From positions 1 through 41,157 of the forward strand of contig JAKSQT010000012.1 in the NCBI GenBank assembly GCA_024403995.1: a stretch of 41,157 nucleotides of DNA. The letters are read 5' to 3'. How positions within the stretch are numbered: position 1 is the first letter of the stretch; each line of letters opens with the position of its first letter. Shown one piece after another: positions 6,818 through 17,100 of the stretch. Made by a program: the position numbers and the translations under genes. The notes under the pieces were generated by a model, which saw nothing but the letters and a program-made list of their open reading frames with translations, searched no databases and had not been told where the DNA came from. This DNA comes from Ruminococcus sp. (GTDB taxonomy: Bacteria > Bacillota > Clostridia > Oscillospirales > Ruminococcaceae).

Positions 6818-6846
6818 TTTACATTATTATGAAATTAGTGTAAAAT
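6818..6846 (+). promoter_or_regulatory. Promoter of the pyrH-polC gene cluster
   Basis: TTTACA (6818-6823), a 17-nt spacer and TAAAAT (6841-6846). The pyrH start codon follows 30 nt later. The rest of 6597-6876 is AT-rich and shows no gene; it also holds the divergent promoter of the second tRNA pair. Confidence 0.65.
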
Positions 6847-6876
6847 AGACATAGATAATTTTTTGTGAGGTGCAGT

Positions 6877-7581
6877 ATGGAACCAAAGTATAAAAGAGTA
6901 TTATTAAAAGTCAGCGGTGAGGCACTTGCAGGCGATAACAAAACAGGTCTTAACTTCGATGTTATCACCGATATCTGCAAGAGTATAAAGAGATGCGTTG
7001 ATGCAGGCGTTCAGGTCGCTGTTGTATGCGGCGGCGGAAACTTCTGGAGAGGACGTTCAAGCGGCGCTATGGACAGAACAAGAGCAGACCACATCGGTAT
7101 GCTTGCAACTGCCATGAATGCACTTGCAATTGCTGATGCCCTTGAAGCACTCGGCTGTGTTGTTCGTGTTCAGACCGCTATCATGATGCAGCAAGTCGCT
7201 GAACCATATATCCGCAATAAGGCTATCAAACACCTTAACAAGGGCAGAGTCGTTATTTTCGGATGCGGAACAGGAAATCCGTTCTTCTCGACAGATACAG
7301 CTGCTTCACTCCGTGCTGTTGAGATCGAGGCTGATGTATTCCTCAAGGCTACTCTCGTTGACGGAGTTTATGACAAGGATCCGCATAAGTATCCTGATGC
7401 AAAGAAATATGACACACTCTCATTCAGTCAGGTCCTCAATGAGCAGCTTGCAGTTATGGACAGCACTGCAGCTACTATGTGCCGTGACAACAAGATGAAA
7501 ATGCTGGTATTCGACCTCTCACGTCCTGATAATATCTATGACGCTGTTATGGGCGAGGATATCGGAACACTTGTACTTTAA
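6877..7581 (+). CDS. pyrH: UMP kinase
   Basis: This enzyme phosphorylates UMP to UDP with ATP and feeds all pyrimidine nucleotide synthesis. The ATG at 6877 has GAGG 6 nt upstream; a GTG 12 nt earlier overlaps that site and is rejected. The protein is 234 residues, normal for bacterial PyrH. Visible features are the amino-acid-kinase N-terminus [15 protein letters not shown], the glycine loop [14 protein letters not shown] with [15 protein letters not shown], and [23 protein letters not shown] in the C-terminal half. It is followed 30 nt later by frr, the usual bacterial order. Confidence 0.97.
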   Translation: MEPKYKRVLLKVSGEALAGDNKTGLNFDVITDICKSIKRCVDAGVQVAVVCGGGNFWRGRSSGAMDRTRADHIGMLATAMNALAIADALEALGCVVRVQTAIMMQQVAEPYIRNKAIKHLNKGRVVIFGCGTGNPFFSTDTAASLRAVEIEADVFLKATLVDGVYDKDPHKYPDAKKYDTLSFSQVLNEQLAVMDSTAATMCRDNKMKMLVFDLSRPDNIYDAVMGEDIGTLVL

Positions 7582-7611
7582 TATATCTATAATCGAAAGG
7601 AATGTTTTACA

Positions 7612-8166
7612 ATGAAAGAAACTATCAATCTTGCTAAAGAAAAAATGGAAAAGAGCCTTAATGCACTCGGAAACGAGTTTGCAGCTATTCGTGCAGGCAG
7701 AGCAAATCCTGCCGTTCTCGACAAGGTAACTGTTGACTACTACGGCTCACCTACACCTATCCAGCAGATGGCTGCTATCTCTGTATCAGAGGGACGCAAC
7801 CTCATTATCTCTCCTTGGGAGAAGAACCAGTTAAAGGCTATTGAAAAGGCTATTCAGGCTTCTGATATCGGCATCAATCCTACAAACGACGGCAGCGTTA
7901 TCCGTCTTGCTTTCCCGCAGCTCACAGAGGAAAGACGTAAGGAACTCTGCAAGAATATCAAGAAGATCGGTGAAGACTGTAAGGTCGCTATCCGTTCTAT
8001 CAGACGTGATACTATGGAAAAACTCAAGAAAATGAAGAAGAATTCCGAAATCACTGAGGACGATCTCGGCGAGTGCGAGAAGAAGGTACAGAAGATCACT
8101 GATGAATACTGCGACAAGGCTGACAAGGCTGTTGCAGACAAGGAAAAAGAGATCATGACTGTCTGA
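7612..8166 (+). CDS. frr: Ribosome recycling factor
   Basis: This factor splits post-termination ribosomes together with EF-G. At 184 residues it has the normal length. The conserved N-terminal helix and turn (ALGNEFAAIRAGRANPAVLDKVTVDYYGSPTPIQQMA) and the C-terminal three-helix bundle (RRDTMEKLKKMKKNSEITEDD) are clear. AAAGGAATG provides a ribosome site before ATG 7612. It lies between pyrH and uppS, as in most Firmicutes. Confidence 0.98.
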   Translation: MKETINLAKEKMEKSLNALGNEFAAIRAGRANPAVLDKVTVDYYGSPTPIQQMAAISVSEGRNLIISPWEKNQLKAIEKAIQASDIGINPTNDGSVIRLAFPQLTEERRKELCKNIKKIGEDCKVAIRSIRRDTMEKLKKMKKNSEITEDDLGECEKKVQKITDEYCDKADKAVADKEKEIMTV

Positions 8167-8176
8167 TTGGAGAATT

Positions 8177-8917
8177 ATGGCATTATTCGGTAAAAAGGAA
8201 AAAGAGGCAATTCTTCTGCCTGAAAAGCTGCCTGACCATGTCGGATTTATCATGGACGGCAACGGCAGATGGGCAAAAAAACGTGGCCTGCCAAGAAGCT
8301 TCGGTCACAGGGAGGGCGCTAAGAACTTCAAGAAGATCGTCCGCTACTGCAAGGATATCGGACTGAAAAACATCTCGTTCTATGCTTTCTCAACTGAAAA
8401 CTGGCAGAGACCTGACGATGAGGTAAACACGATCATGGAACTTTTCCGTGATTATATCGTCGATGTAAGAAACTTCCTGAGCGAAAACACACGAATGGTT
8501 TTCCTCGGCGACAAATCCGCATTTGACGAAGACCTTCAGGAAAAAATGATAAAGCTTGAGGAAGATACTGCAAAATATGATGAAATGACACTTATGATGG
8601 CTGTCAACTACGGCGGACGTGACGAGCTTGCCCATGCGGCAAGGATACTTGCACAGAAGGCTGTAAACGGTGAGATAAAGCCTGAGGATATCAATGAGCA
8701 GTCAATTGCCGATGAACTTTACACAAAGGGCATTCCTGACGTTGACCTCGTTATCCGTCCGAGCGGTGAGCTGAGACTCTCAAATTATCTTATCTGGCAG
8801 TGTGCATATGCGGAGTATTATTTCACGGATATTCTGTGGCCTGATTTTACTCCGGAGGAACTTGACAAGGCTCTTATTGACTTTGACAGCAGACATCGCC
8901 GCTTCGGAGGTGTCTGA
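8177..8917 (+). CDS. uppS: Isoprenyl transferase (undecaprenyl diphosphate synthase)
   Basis: This cis-prenyltransferase extends farnesyl diphosphate with IPP to C55-PP, the lipid carrier for peptidoglycan and wall polymers. The 246-residue protein carries HVGFIMDGNGRWAKKRG (catalytic Asp in MDGNGRW), FSTENWQRP and the C-terminal DLVIRPSGELRLSNYLIWQCAYAE signature, split here only by normal spacing. A non-conserved N-terminal stretch of about 19 residues precedes the domain. It starts 10 nt after frr and its stop overlaps the cdsA start (TGATG). Confidence 0.97.
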   Translation: MALFGKKEKEAILLPEKLPDHVGFIMDGNGRWAKKRGLPRSFGHREGAKNFKKIVRYCKDIGLKNISFYAFSTENWQRPDDEVNTIMELFRDYIVDVRNFLSENTRMVFLGDKSAFDEDLQEKMIKLEEDTAKYDEMTLMMAVNYGGRDELAHAARILAQKAVNGEIKPEDINEQSIADELYTKGIPDVDLVIRPSGELRLSNYLIWQCAYAEYYFTDILWPDFTPEELDKALIDFDSRHRRFGGV

Positions 8918-9783
8918 TGAAAACACGTATAATTTCGGGAGCTGTCGGCGTTGTTATTTTAGCGGCTGTGCTGTATTTTCATGATACACTTGTTCTTCCG
9001 ATCGCAGTTGCTCTTATGATAGCAATTATGCTGTTTGAGCTTCTGCGGGCAGTTAAGCTTGAAAAATGTATGCCGATACTCATTGCGGCTGAACTTTATG
9101 GTATTGCTGTGCCGGTATTGTATGGCTTATTTACCAAATTTCCTGTTGACGGTCAGGAAGTACCGCCGCACCGTGAGTTTTATGCGTGGCGTTATGCAAA
9201 TGAATATAATATTTATATTTTTGGCATAGCCATTCTTTGTGCCTCGGCAATATTCATCACATGGCTGAGAAAGCACAAGGAAATACGTTATGAACAGGTA
9301 TTTTTCGTGCTTGCAGCAATGCTGCTCGTACCGCAGTCAATGACAACAATGATACGTATTGAGCGATTTGACTCGGAAAACGGTCTTTTTCTGCTTGTTA
9401 TGGGACTCTGCGGCGCATGGATAGCTGACACGGGAGCATATTTCACAGGCGTTACTCTCGGAAAGCGTAAGCTTTGTCCTGAAATAAGCCCGAAGAAAAC
9501 CGTAGAGGGACTTGTCGGCGGCATCGTTACAACAGGTCTTGTATATGCAATTGCATTCTCGGTTTTCTACAGCAGATTTGAACCTGTATTTTTCGTCGTA
9601 GGTGCTGTTTGTGCCGTTATCGGTACAATTGGCGACCTTTCGGCTTCTATGGTAAAGCGTCAGATAGGTTTCAAGGATTACGGAAAGATAATGCCCGGTC
9701 ACGGCGGTCTTATGGATCGTTTTGACAGCGTTCTTTTCGTTCTTCCGACTTATTTTGTATTCTGCGTGTTTACCGTTAAATGA
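8917..9783 (+). CDS. cdsA: Phosphatidate cytidylyltransferase (CDP-diglyceride synthase)
   Basis: This enzyme converts phosphatidic acid and CTP to CDP-diacylglycerol for phospholipid synthesis in the membrane. The 288-residue protein is strongly hydrophobic with about seven to eight membrane segments. The family signature is present at about residues 244-271: SMVKRQIGFKDYGKIMPG followed by HGGLMDRFD. GAWIADTGAYFTG and KKTVEGLVGG are further conserved blocks. Its start overlaps the uppS stop by one base, so translation is coupled. Confidence 0.96.
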   Translation: MKTRIISGAVGVVILAAVLYFHDTLVLPIAVALMIAIMLFELLRAVKLEKCMPILIAAELYGIAVPVLYGLFTKFPVDGQEVPPHREFYAWRYANEYNIYIFGIAILCASAIFITWLRKHKEIRYEQVFFVLAAMLLVPQSMTTMIRIERFDSENGLFLLVMGLCGAWIADTGAYFTGVTLGKRKLCPEISPKKTVEGLVGGIVTTGLVYAIAFSVFYSRFEPVFFVVGAVCAVIGTIGDLSASMVKRQIGFKDYGKIMPGHGGLMDRFDSVLFVLPTYFVFCVFTVK

Positions 9784-9903
9784 TTTTTATAATTTTGAAA
9801 GGAGACTAAACGTATTTTCAGCGGATAGTCCCTTTCGCATTTATGGGCTTGCTTTGCGGCTCGTATATTCAGGGATAATTCCCGTGAAAAAAGGTGAAAA
9901 AGT
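9784..9903 (+). other. 120-nt gap between cdsA and dxr
   Basis: This spacer breaks an otherwise tight operon. It contains a strong ribosome-site-like AAAGGAG at about 9798-9804 with no usable start codon at the right distance; the frame there reaches a stop within five codons. It may be the relic of a small lost gene or simply a leader. I see no terminator and no convincing promoter. Confidence 0.4.
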
Positions 9904-11058
9904 ATGATAAAAACAGTGTCAATTCTCGGCTCAACAGGCTCTATCGGCACACAGTCGCTTGAAGTCTGCGAGAAACACGGAATTAAAGTCACAGCACTTG
10001 CGGCTCACAGCAGCATCGATATGCTTGAACAACAGGCAAGAAAATACAGCCCGTCGGTGGTATGTATATACAGGGATGACAAGTATGCCGAGCTGAAAAA
10101 GCGTCTTGCTGACACAAATATAAAGGTACTCTGCGGCATGGAAGGACTCTGCGAAATTGCTGTCATGGACGAGAGCGATATCGTGCTCAACTCTGTTGTC
10201 GGCATGGTCGGACTTCTCCCTACGCTGACTGCTATGGAGGCAGGAAAAAATGTCGCACTTGCAAACAAGGAAACTCTCGTTGCAGGCGGAAAGCTTGTAA
10301 CTGACCTTGTAAAGAAAAAAAGCATAAAGCTTTATCCTATCGACAGCGAACATTCGGCTATATTCCAGTGTTTGCAGGGCAATAAGCGTGAACAGCTCAG
10401 TAAGATCATCCTCACTGCATCAGGCGGCCCGTTCTTCGGAAAGACCTATGACGAGCTGAGGGCTGTCACAAAGGCTCAGGCTCTCAAGCATCCGAACTGG
10501 GATATGGGCAACAAGATAACGATCGATTCGGCTACACTTATGAATAAGGGACTTGAATTTATCGAGGCAAAGTGGCTCTTTGACCTTGAACCTGAACAGA
10601 TAGAGATAGTTGTTCACCGTCAGAGTGTTGTGCATTCGGCTGTGGAATATAATGACTATTCAGTTATTGCACAGATGGGCGTACCTGATATGAAAATACC
10701 GATACAGTATGCACTTCTCTATCCTGACAGAATGGAGTGCCCGACAGGAAGGCTTTCACTTACAGATTACGGAAAGCTCACATTTGATAAGCCTGATTTC
10801 GAGACATTCAAGTGCCTTTCAGCCGCAATTGAAGCAATTACCCGTGGCGGCGCTTATCCGTGTCTCGTAAATTCAGCAAATGAGGAGGCTGTAAGGGCAT
10901 TCCTTAATGACGAGATAAGCTTTATCGAAATTGGCGAGATAGTTTTGTCTGTGCTTGATAAATTTGAATATTTTGATATAAATGATTATAATGACGTAAC
11001 AAAGGCAGATACTATGGCAAGAGATTACGTCAGGGGTATAGTTTCAGACAGAAAATAA
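9904..11058 (+). CDS. dxr: 1-deoxy-D-xylulose 5-phosphate reductoisomerase
   Basis: This enzyme converts DXP to MEP with NADPH, the first committed step of the MEP isoprenoid pathway. The 384-residue protein has the N-terminal NADPH-binding GSTGSIGTQSLEV, the central ANKETLVAGG, and the catalytic and metal-binding block PIDSEHSAIFQCLQG. ASGGPF and NKGLEFIEAKWLF are also typical. With ispG downstream and uppS upstream, the cluster links isoprenoid precursors to the undecaprenyl carrier. Confidence 0.97.
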   Translation: MIKTVSILGSTGSIGTQSLEVCEKHGIKVTALAAHSSIDMLEQQARKYSPSVVCIYRDDKYAELKKRLADTNIKVLCGMEGLCEIAVMDESDIVLNSVVGMVGLLPTLTAMEAGKNVALANKETLVAGGKLVTDLVKKKSIKLYPIDSEHSAIFQCLQGNKREQLSKIILTASGGPFFGKTYDELRAVTKAQALKHPNWDMGNKITIDSATLMNKGLEFIEAKWLFDLEPEQIEIVVHRQSVVHSAVEYNDYSVIAQMGVPDMKIPIQYALLYPDRMECPTGRLSLTDYGKLTFDKPDFETFKCLSAAIEAITRGGAYPCLVNSANEEAVRAFLNDEISFIEIGEIVLSVLDKFEYFDINDYNDVTKADTMARDYVRGIVSDRK

Positions 11059-11086
11059 CTGTCTGCAATGAAAGGAAAAATCACAC

Positions 11087-12148
11087 ATGGGTATAGTTAT
11101 AGCAATTATCATTTTCGGACTTATTGTTACTGTGCATGAATTCGGACATTTTATCTGTGCGAAACTCAGCGGTATAAGAGTACTTGAATTTTCGGTCGGC
11201 ATGGGCCCTAAGCTTTTGCAGAAGAAAAAAGGCGAAACTGCCTATTCTCTGAGACTTTTGCCTGTTGGCGGATACTGCGCTATGGAGGGCGAGGACGCTG
11301 ATACTGATGACGAAAGAGGTTTCAGAAAAGCAAAGCTCTGGAAGCGTATGATCGTGCTTGTTGCAGGTGCGACGATGAATTTCATTCTTGGTTTTCTTCT
11401 TCTTATCGGCATGGTGTGCATGATGGCAAAAGTACCGACGACTGAAATAAGCGGATTCAACGGCGAAAAGAACGAGGATGGAACAATTACCTATTACGCT
11501 GAAAGCTATGAGTCAGGTCTGAGACACGGAGATAAGTTCATCAAGATCGACGGCACAAGAATTTTCAGCCTTCTTGATATCAATTACATTTTCTCCACGA
11601 CAACGCTTGATACCCATGACGTAGTAGTTGAGCGTGACGGCGAGAGAATCGAGCTTACCGACGTGAGATTTAATGATACGAAAAACGGCGGAACAATGGA
11701 TTTCGGCAATGTTTATGTTGACAAGAATCCGATTACAGTCATTAAGGGTTCAGGAGATTTCTTCATGTCAATGGGACATCTTGTCGGATTATCGCTTAAA
11801 CAGATGCTTTCCGGCAAAATGGAAAAAGAGGAGATCTCAGGTCCTGTCGGTGTTGTCAGCACCATCAGCGAGACTGCTCAGGAGGGCGAAACTCTTGCGG
11901 ATAAGGTTTTCAATCTGCTTTATATGGCAGCGCTTATCACCATAAATGTCGGTATCTTCAATTTACTTCCAATTCCGGGACTTGACGGCGGACGACTGCT
12001 GTTCTGCTTTATTGAACTTGTCCGCAGAAAGCCTGTCAAGCCTGAACATGAGGGATATGTCCACCTTGCAGGTATGGCTCTGCTGTTCGGAGTAATGATT
12101 TTTGCTACTTATAACGACATTGTAAGGTTAATTACAGGAGGAAAATAA
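11087..12148 (+). CDS. rseP: RIP metalloprotease (site-2 protease, RseP/RasP family)
   Basis: This is an intramembrane zinc protease that cuts membrane-bound regulators such as anti-sigma factors and leftover signal peptides. The 353-residue protein has HEFGH (His17, Glu18, His21) in the first membrane helix, the PDZ-like middle domain (about 120-210), and the C-terminal NLLPIPGLDGGRL block, which supplies the third zinc ligand (Asp in LDG). Three to four membrane segments are visible. Its stop overlaps the next start by one base (TAATG). Confidence 0.96.
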   Translation: MGIVIAIIIFGLIVTVHEFGHFICAKLSGIRVLEFSVGMGPKLLQKKKGETAYSLRLLPVGGYCAMEGEDADTDDERGFRKAKLWKRMIVLVAGATMNFILGFLLLIGMVCMMAKVPTTEISGFNGEKNEDGTITYYAESYESGLRHGDKFIKIDGTRIFSLLDINYIFSTTTLDTHDVVVERDGERIELTDVRFNDTKNGGTMDFGNVYVDKNPITVIKGSGDFFMSMGHLVGLSLKQMLSGKMEKEEISGPVGVVSTISETAQEGETLADKVFNLLYMAALITINVGIFNLLPIPGLDGGRLLFCFIELVRRKPVKPEHEGYVHLAGMALLFGVMIFATYNDIVRLITGGK

Positions 12149-13062
12149 TGATAGATGTATGTTTGTTAGGAACCGGAGGTATGCTCCCGTTAAAAGACAG
12201 GTTTCTCACGAGCCTGTATGCTGAAATAAACGGAAAAGCACTTCTTATCGACTGCGGCGAGGGTACACAGGTCGCAATGGGCGAATTCGGCTTGAAAATG
12301 AGCAAAATAGAGATGCTTTTCATTACACACTGCCACGCTGACCACGTTACGGGACTTCCGGGACTTCTGCTTTCAATAGGCAATTGTTCACGCACTGAAC
12401 CGCTTGACGTGTATATTCCTGAAAGCTGCGTGGATACCATAAAATCGCTTATGTCTGTATGCGGATATCTGCCATATGAGGTGGTACTGCATACTCTGCC
12501 TGACAACGAGAGCGTAAGCTTCAAGGCAGATAAAATAGACGAGATGCTGACTATTACTACCATTCCGCTGAAACACAGCGTTGAATGTATCGGATATAAT
12601 CTTGAACTGACTCAGAAACCTGTGTTTGCGCCTGATAAGGCTAAGGCACTCGGTGTTCCGGTGCAGTTCTGGAAAAAGCTTCATTCAGGCGAAAGCGTAA
12701 CTCTTGATGACGGCACGGTCGTTACTACAGGACAGGTGACTAATGAGGCAAGAAACGCCCTGAAGGTGACATATACTACCGATTCTCTGCCGCTTGATGA
12801 AATAGTCGGATTTGCAGAAAATGCCGATCTTTTCATCTGCGAGGGTATGTACGGTTCAGCCGACAAAAAGCAGTCCATGAATGAAAAAGGACATATGCTC
12901 ATGCAGGATGCCTGTGACCTTGCTTCAAGGGCAGGCGCAAAGAGACTGTGGCTGACACATTACAGCCCTGCGGAAAAAGAGCCTGCGGAATATGAAAATG
13001 AACTGAAACAGATATTTGAAAATGTTGAAGTTTCAGTTGACGGAATGAAAATAACTCTGTGA
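12148..13062 (+). CDS. rnz: Ribonuclease Z-like metallo-beta-lactamase-fold nuclease
   Basis: RNase Z trims the 3' trailer of pre-tRNAs, which matters for tRNAs without encoded CCA such as tRNA-Ser(GCU) here. The 304-residue protein shows LGTGG at the N-terminus, the zinc motif THCHADHVTGLPGLL (HxHxDH), PLKHSVECIGY (third His), an Asp in TYTTDSLP, and the late LTHYSP histidine. The length and the H-R-type end block fit the family. It is an unusual guest between rseP and ispG, joined to rseP by a one-base overlap. An RNase-Z-like protein with another substrate cannot be excluded. Confidence 0.88.
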   Translation: MIDVCLLGTGGMLPLKDRFLTSLYAEINGKALLIDCGEGTQVAMGEFGLKMSKIEMLFITHCHADHVTGLPGLLLSIGNCSRTEPLDVYIPESCVDTIKSLMSVCGYLPYEVVLHTLPDNESVSFKADKIDEMLTITTIPLKHSVECIGYNLELTQKPVFAPDKAKALGVPVQFWKKLHSGESVTLDDGTVVTTGQVTNEARNALKVTYTTDSLPLDEIVGFAENADLFICEGMYGSADKKQSMNEKGHMLMQDACDLASRAGAKRLWLTHYSPAEKEPAEYENELKQIFENVEVSVDGMKITL

Positions 13063-13075
13063 AAGGGAGATAACA

Positions 13076-14113
13076 ATGAGAAACGTCAAAGCTGTAAAAG
13101 TCGGGGACTGCGTCCTTGACGGAAAGCACATCTACATACAGTCAATGCTGAATGCACGTTCAGATGATATCGAAGGAAGCGTAAAACAGGCTGTTGAGCT
13201 TGAAAAGGCAGGCTGTGAGATAATTCGTGCGGCAATTCCTGATATGGAGGCTGTTAAGCTTATTCCTGCGATAAAGGAGGCAGTCAGCATTCCGCTCGTT
13301 GCCGACATTCACTTTGACTACAGGCTTGCTATTGAAGCTGCTGCGGCAGGTGTTGACAAGATTCGCATAAATCCCGGAAATATCGGCGGCATGGACAGGG
13401 TAAAACAGGTCGTTGATGCCTGCCGTGCAAGAAATCTGCCTATAAGAATAGGCGTTAATTCGGGTTCGCTTGAAAAGGAGATACTTGCAAAATACGGCTC
13501 ACCAACTCCGGAAGCTCTGGTCGAAAGCGCCATGACTCATGCCGCAATGCTTGAACATTTCGACTTTGACGACATTGTTATCTCTATCAAATCATCAGAC
13601 GTAAACAGAATGATAGCCTCATACAGACTTGCGGCTGAAAAGTGTAATTATCCGCTCCATCTCGGAGTCACAGAGGCTGGTACGGAGCGTATGGGGCTTA
13701 TCAAGTCATCTGTGGGTATCGGTTCACTTCTCTGTGACGGAATAGGCGAGACTATCCGTGTCTCACTTACAGATGATCCGATTCGTGAAATTGCCGCCGC
13801 AAAGGATATCCTGAAAGCTATCGGAAAGCGTGGCGGCGTTAAGATAGTATCTTGTCCGACCTGCGGCAGAACACGTATCGACCTTGTAAAGGCTGCAAAA
13901 ATGGTGGAGGAAGCCGTAAAGGATATGGATAAGGATATCACCGTTGCAGTTATGGGCTGTATCGTGAACGGTCCCGGAGAAGCTCGTGAAGCTGATGTCG
14001 GAATTGCAGGCGGCGACGGCTGTGCTGTGATCTTCAGAAAAGACGGTTCTCAGAGAAAAATCAAAGAGGAGGAAATTGTCAGCGAGCTTCTTGCGGAGGT
14101 TGACAAGCTTTAA
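13076..14113 (+). CDS. ispG: Flavodoxin-dependent (E)-4-hydroxy-3-methylbut-2-enyl-diphosphate synthase
   Basis: IspG/GcpE reduces MEcPP to HMBPP in the MEP pathway using a [4Fe-4S] cluster. The 345-residue protein has a TIM-barrel N-terminal half (VADIHFDYRLAIEAAAAG, KIRINPGNIG, GVNSGSLEKEIL) and the cluster-binding C-terminal half: CPTCGRTRIDL gives two Cys and MGCIVNGPGEAREADVGIAG gives the third Cys with the conserved Glu. The ribosome site AAAGGGAGA lies about 5 nt upstream of ATG 13076. It lies two bases from polC. Confidence 0.97.
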   Translation: MRNVKAVKVGDCVLDGKHIYIQSMLNARSDDIEGSVKQAVELEKAGCEIIRAAIPDMEAVKLIPAIKEAVSIPLVADIHFDYRLAIEAAAAGVDKIRINPGNIGGMDRVKQVVDACRARNLPIRIGVNSGSLEKEILAKYGSPTPEALVESAMTHAAMLEHFDFDDIVISIKSSDVNRMIASYRLAAEKCNYPLHLGVTEAGTERMGLIKSSVGIGSLLCDGIGETIRVSLTDDPIREIAAAKDILKAIGKRGGVKIVSCPTCGRTRIDLVKAAKMVEEAVKDMDKDITVAVMGCIVNGPGEAREADVGIAGGDGCAVIFRKDGSQRKIKEEEIVSELLAEVDKL

Positions 14114-14115
14114 GA

Positions 14116-17100
14116 ATGAACATAAATTTAGCTGAATTCCTTAAAGAATACAATACCGAAATACCTGACAGCATCAGGTGCGGAGAAATATTCAGGCTGA
14201 CTTATTCCGACAAGCTTGATCATATCACATTCTATGCCAACTATGAGAAGCTTGTTCCGAGCGAGGATATCTTCCTTTTTGAAAAGACAGTTGAAGAAGT
14301 TTTTCAGGTTGAAAAAATGCGGCTGTCATGCCGTTATCCTTCTGAAATTTTCGGAATGGACTGCTATCATGAGCTGCTGAAACTCCTTAAACGTGATGTG
14401 TCGGTAGTGAACGGCTTTCTTGATGATGCTGATGTAAGGATGTCGGAGGGCAGAATCGATATCTCCATCGTTCACGGCGGTCTTGATATTCTGAATAAAT
14501 TTGATTTCTGCGGACGTTTTTCACGCCTTATTTATAATCAGTTCGGCTTGAAAACTGAAATTACCCTGACAGGTGATTCTTCCGTTTCAGATGAGGAATA
14601 TGACAAGCTTGTTGAAACTCGTGAGGCTGAAATGCCTGATTACAGCAGTCAGCTCATTCCGGAAAAGACTGCCGAGGAGAAACAGCGTGAGGAAATACAG
14701 AACGTTATGCCTACGGCTTCAATTGATGTGACGGCTCTTGATAAGGAGTTTGACCCTGAATCTGCTGAGGTAATAAAGGGCAGGGCGATTCGTGAAAAGC
14801 CTGTGCCGATATGCGATGCAATACCGAGAATGGGCGAAAAACTCGTAGTTGTCGGCGATGTGTTTGCCTCTGAGATAAAGGAACTGCGTAACGAGAAGTC
14901 CGTTGCAACTTTCGATATAACCGATTACAGCGGCTCGCTCAAGATCAAGATATTCGGCACAAACGCTGAAATTGAGGAGATGAAGCTGTCCTCCATAAAG
15001 AACGGCACAACGCTTCTGGTTTCAGGCAAGCTCGATTATGATCAGTATGCAAGAGATATCGTAATATCGGCAAATTCTCTCATAAAGGTAAAGCGTATTC
15101 CGAAGATGGACAATTATCCCGAAAAGCGTGTAGAACTGCACTGTCATACGAATATGTCGGCAATGGACGCGGTGACCGATCCTGTAACACTTATCAACAG
15201 AGCGGCAGAATGGGGACATCAGGCTATGGCGATAACCGATCACGGCTGTGTTCAGGCTTTTCCTGACTGTATGTACAATATGCCGAAGAACTTTAAGGTT
15301 ATTTACGGCATGGAGGCTTACGTTGTCAACGATATGGATAAGCAGCTTATCCTGAAAAATCCCGACAGCCGCAGTATAAATGATGAAATTATCATTTTTG
15401 ACGTTGAGACAACAGGTCTGAATTTTTCAACTGACCGCCTTACAGAGATTGGTGCGGTAAAGCTGAAAAATTTGCAGGTAGTTGACAGCTTCAACACCAA
15501 AGTCAACCCGAAAAAGCACATTCCCGAGGAGATAACAGAACTTACAGGCATCAGCGATGACGATGTAAAAGATGCCCCTGAGGAAAAGGAAGCCGTTGAG
15601 ATGTTTATGGAATTCTGCGGCGATGATCCTGTGCTTGTTGCACATAACGCAAATTTTGATACGACTTTCATCAATGAGGTCTGCAAGCGTCAGGGGATAG
15701 ATTTTAAGTATAACTGGATAGATACTCTTATTCTCTGTCAAACTATGCTTCCCGAAATGGGCAGACATAAGCTGAATCTCGTGGCAAAACAGCTTAAACT
15801 CGGCAAATTTGACCATCATCGTGCATCTGATGATGCTCTCATGCTTGCCAAGATATACATTGAACTTGTAGGCAGGCTTGTCAGCGATAAACAGCTCAAA
15901 ACCCTTGATGAGCTGAATTTCAAGGCAGGCGAGATAGACGTAAAGAAGCTGAAATCCTACCACCAGATAATTCTCGTCCGCAATCAGGCAGGACTGAAAA
16001 ATCTCTATAAGCTCGTTTCATACAGCAACCTTGACTACTTCTATAAAAAGCCGCTTATCCCGAAAACTGTTCTTCAGGCGCACCGTGAGGGACTTATCTT
16101 CGGAAGTGCCTGTGAGGCAGGCGAACTCTTTCAGGCAATGGTGATAAGGGATTCCGAGGAGCATATCGAAAACCTTGCAAAATTCTATGATTATCTTGAA
16201 ATTCAGCCTATCGCCAATAACGAATTTATGGTTCGTGAGGGTACGGCACAGGACGATGAGGAGCTTCGTGACTACAACAGACGGATAATTGCACTCGGTG
16301 ACAAGCTCGGCATACCTGTATGTGCGACTTGTGATGTTCACTTTATTGACCCGAAAGATGCTATATACCGTAAAATAATCCTTGCCAGCATGGGCTTCAA
16401 GGATATTGAAAATCAGGCTCCGCTCTATCTGAGAACTACCGAGGAGATGATGCAGGAATTTGCTTATCTCGGCGAGGACAAGGCTCGTGAGGTAGTTATC
16501 ACAAATACCAACGCCATAGCTGACATGATAGAGGAGGTACGCCCGATTCCGAAGGGCACGTTTACTCCTACCATCGACGGCGCTGAGGAGGAACTTGTTA
16601 AGATAACCCATGACAAAGCATATGAGATATACGGAAATCCGCTGCCTGAAATAGTTGAAAAACGTCTTGACAGAGAGCTTTCGTCTATCATAAAACACGG
16701 ATTTTCGGTACTTTATATCATTGCCCAGAAGCTTGTATGGAACTCTGTTGATAACGGCTATCTTGTTGGTTCACGAGGTTCTGTTGGTTCATCATTCGTA
16801 GCTTCTATGGCTGGAATTTCGGAGGTAAATCCGCTTCCGCCGCATTATGTCTGTCCGAAATGCAAGCACAGCGAATTTCTCCTTGACGGTGTTTACGGTT
16901 CAGGCTTTGACCTGCCGCAGAAAAACTGTCCTGACTGCGGAACGGATATGATGCGTGAGGGACACGATATCCCATTCGAGACCTTCCTCGGCTTTGACGG
17001 CGACAAAGCCCCTGATATCGACCTGAATTTCTCCGATGAATATCAGTTCTGGGCTCACAGATATACCGAAAAGCTGTTCGGCAAGACCAACGTTTTCAAG

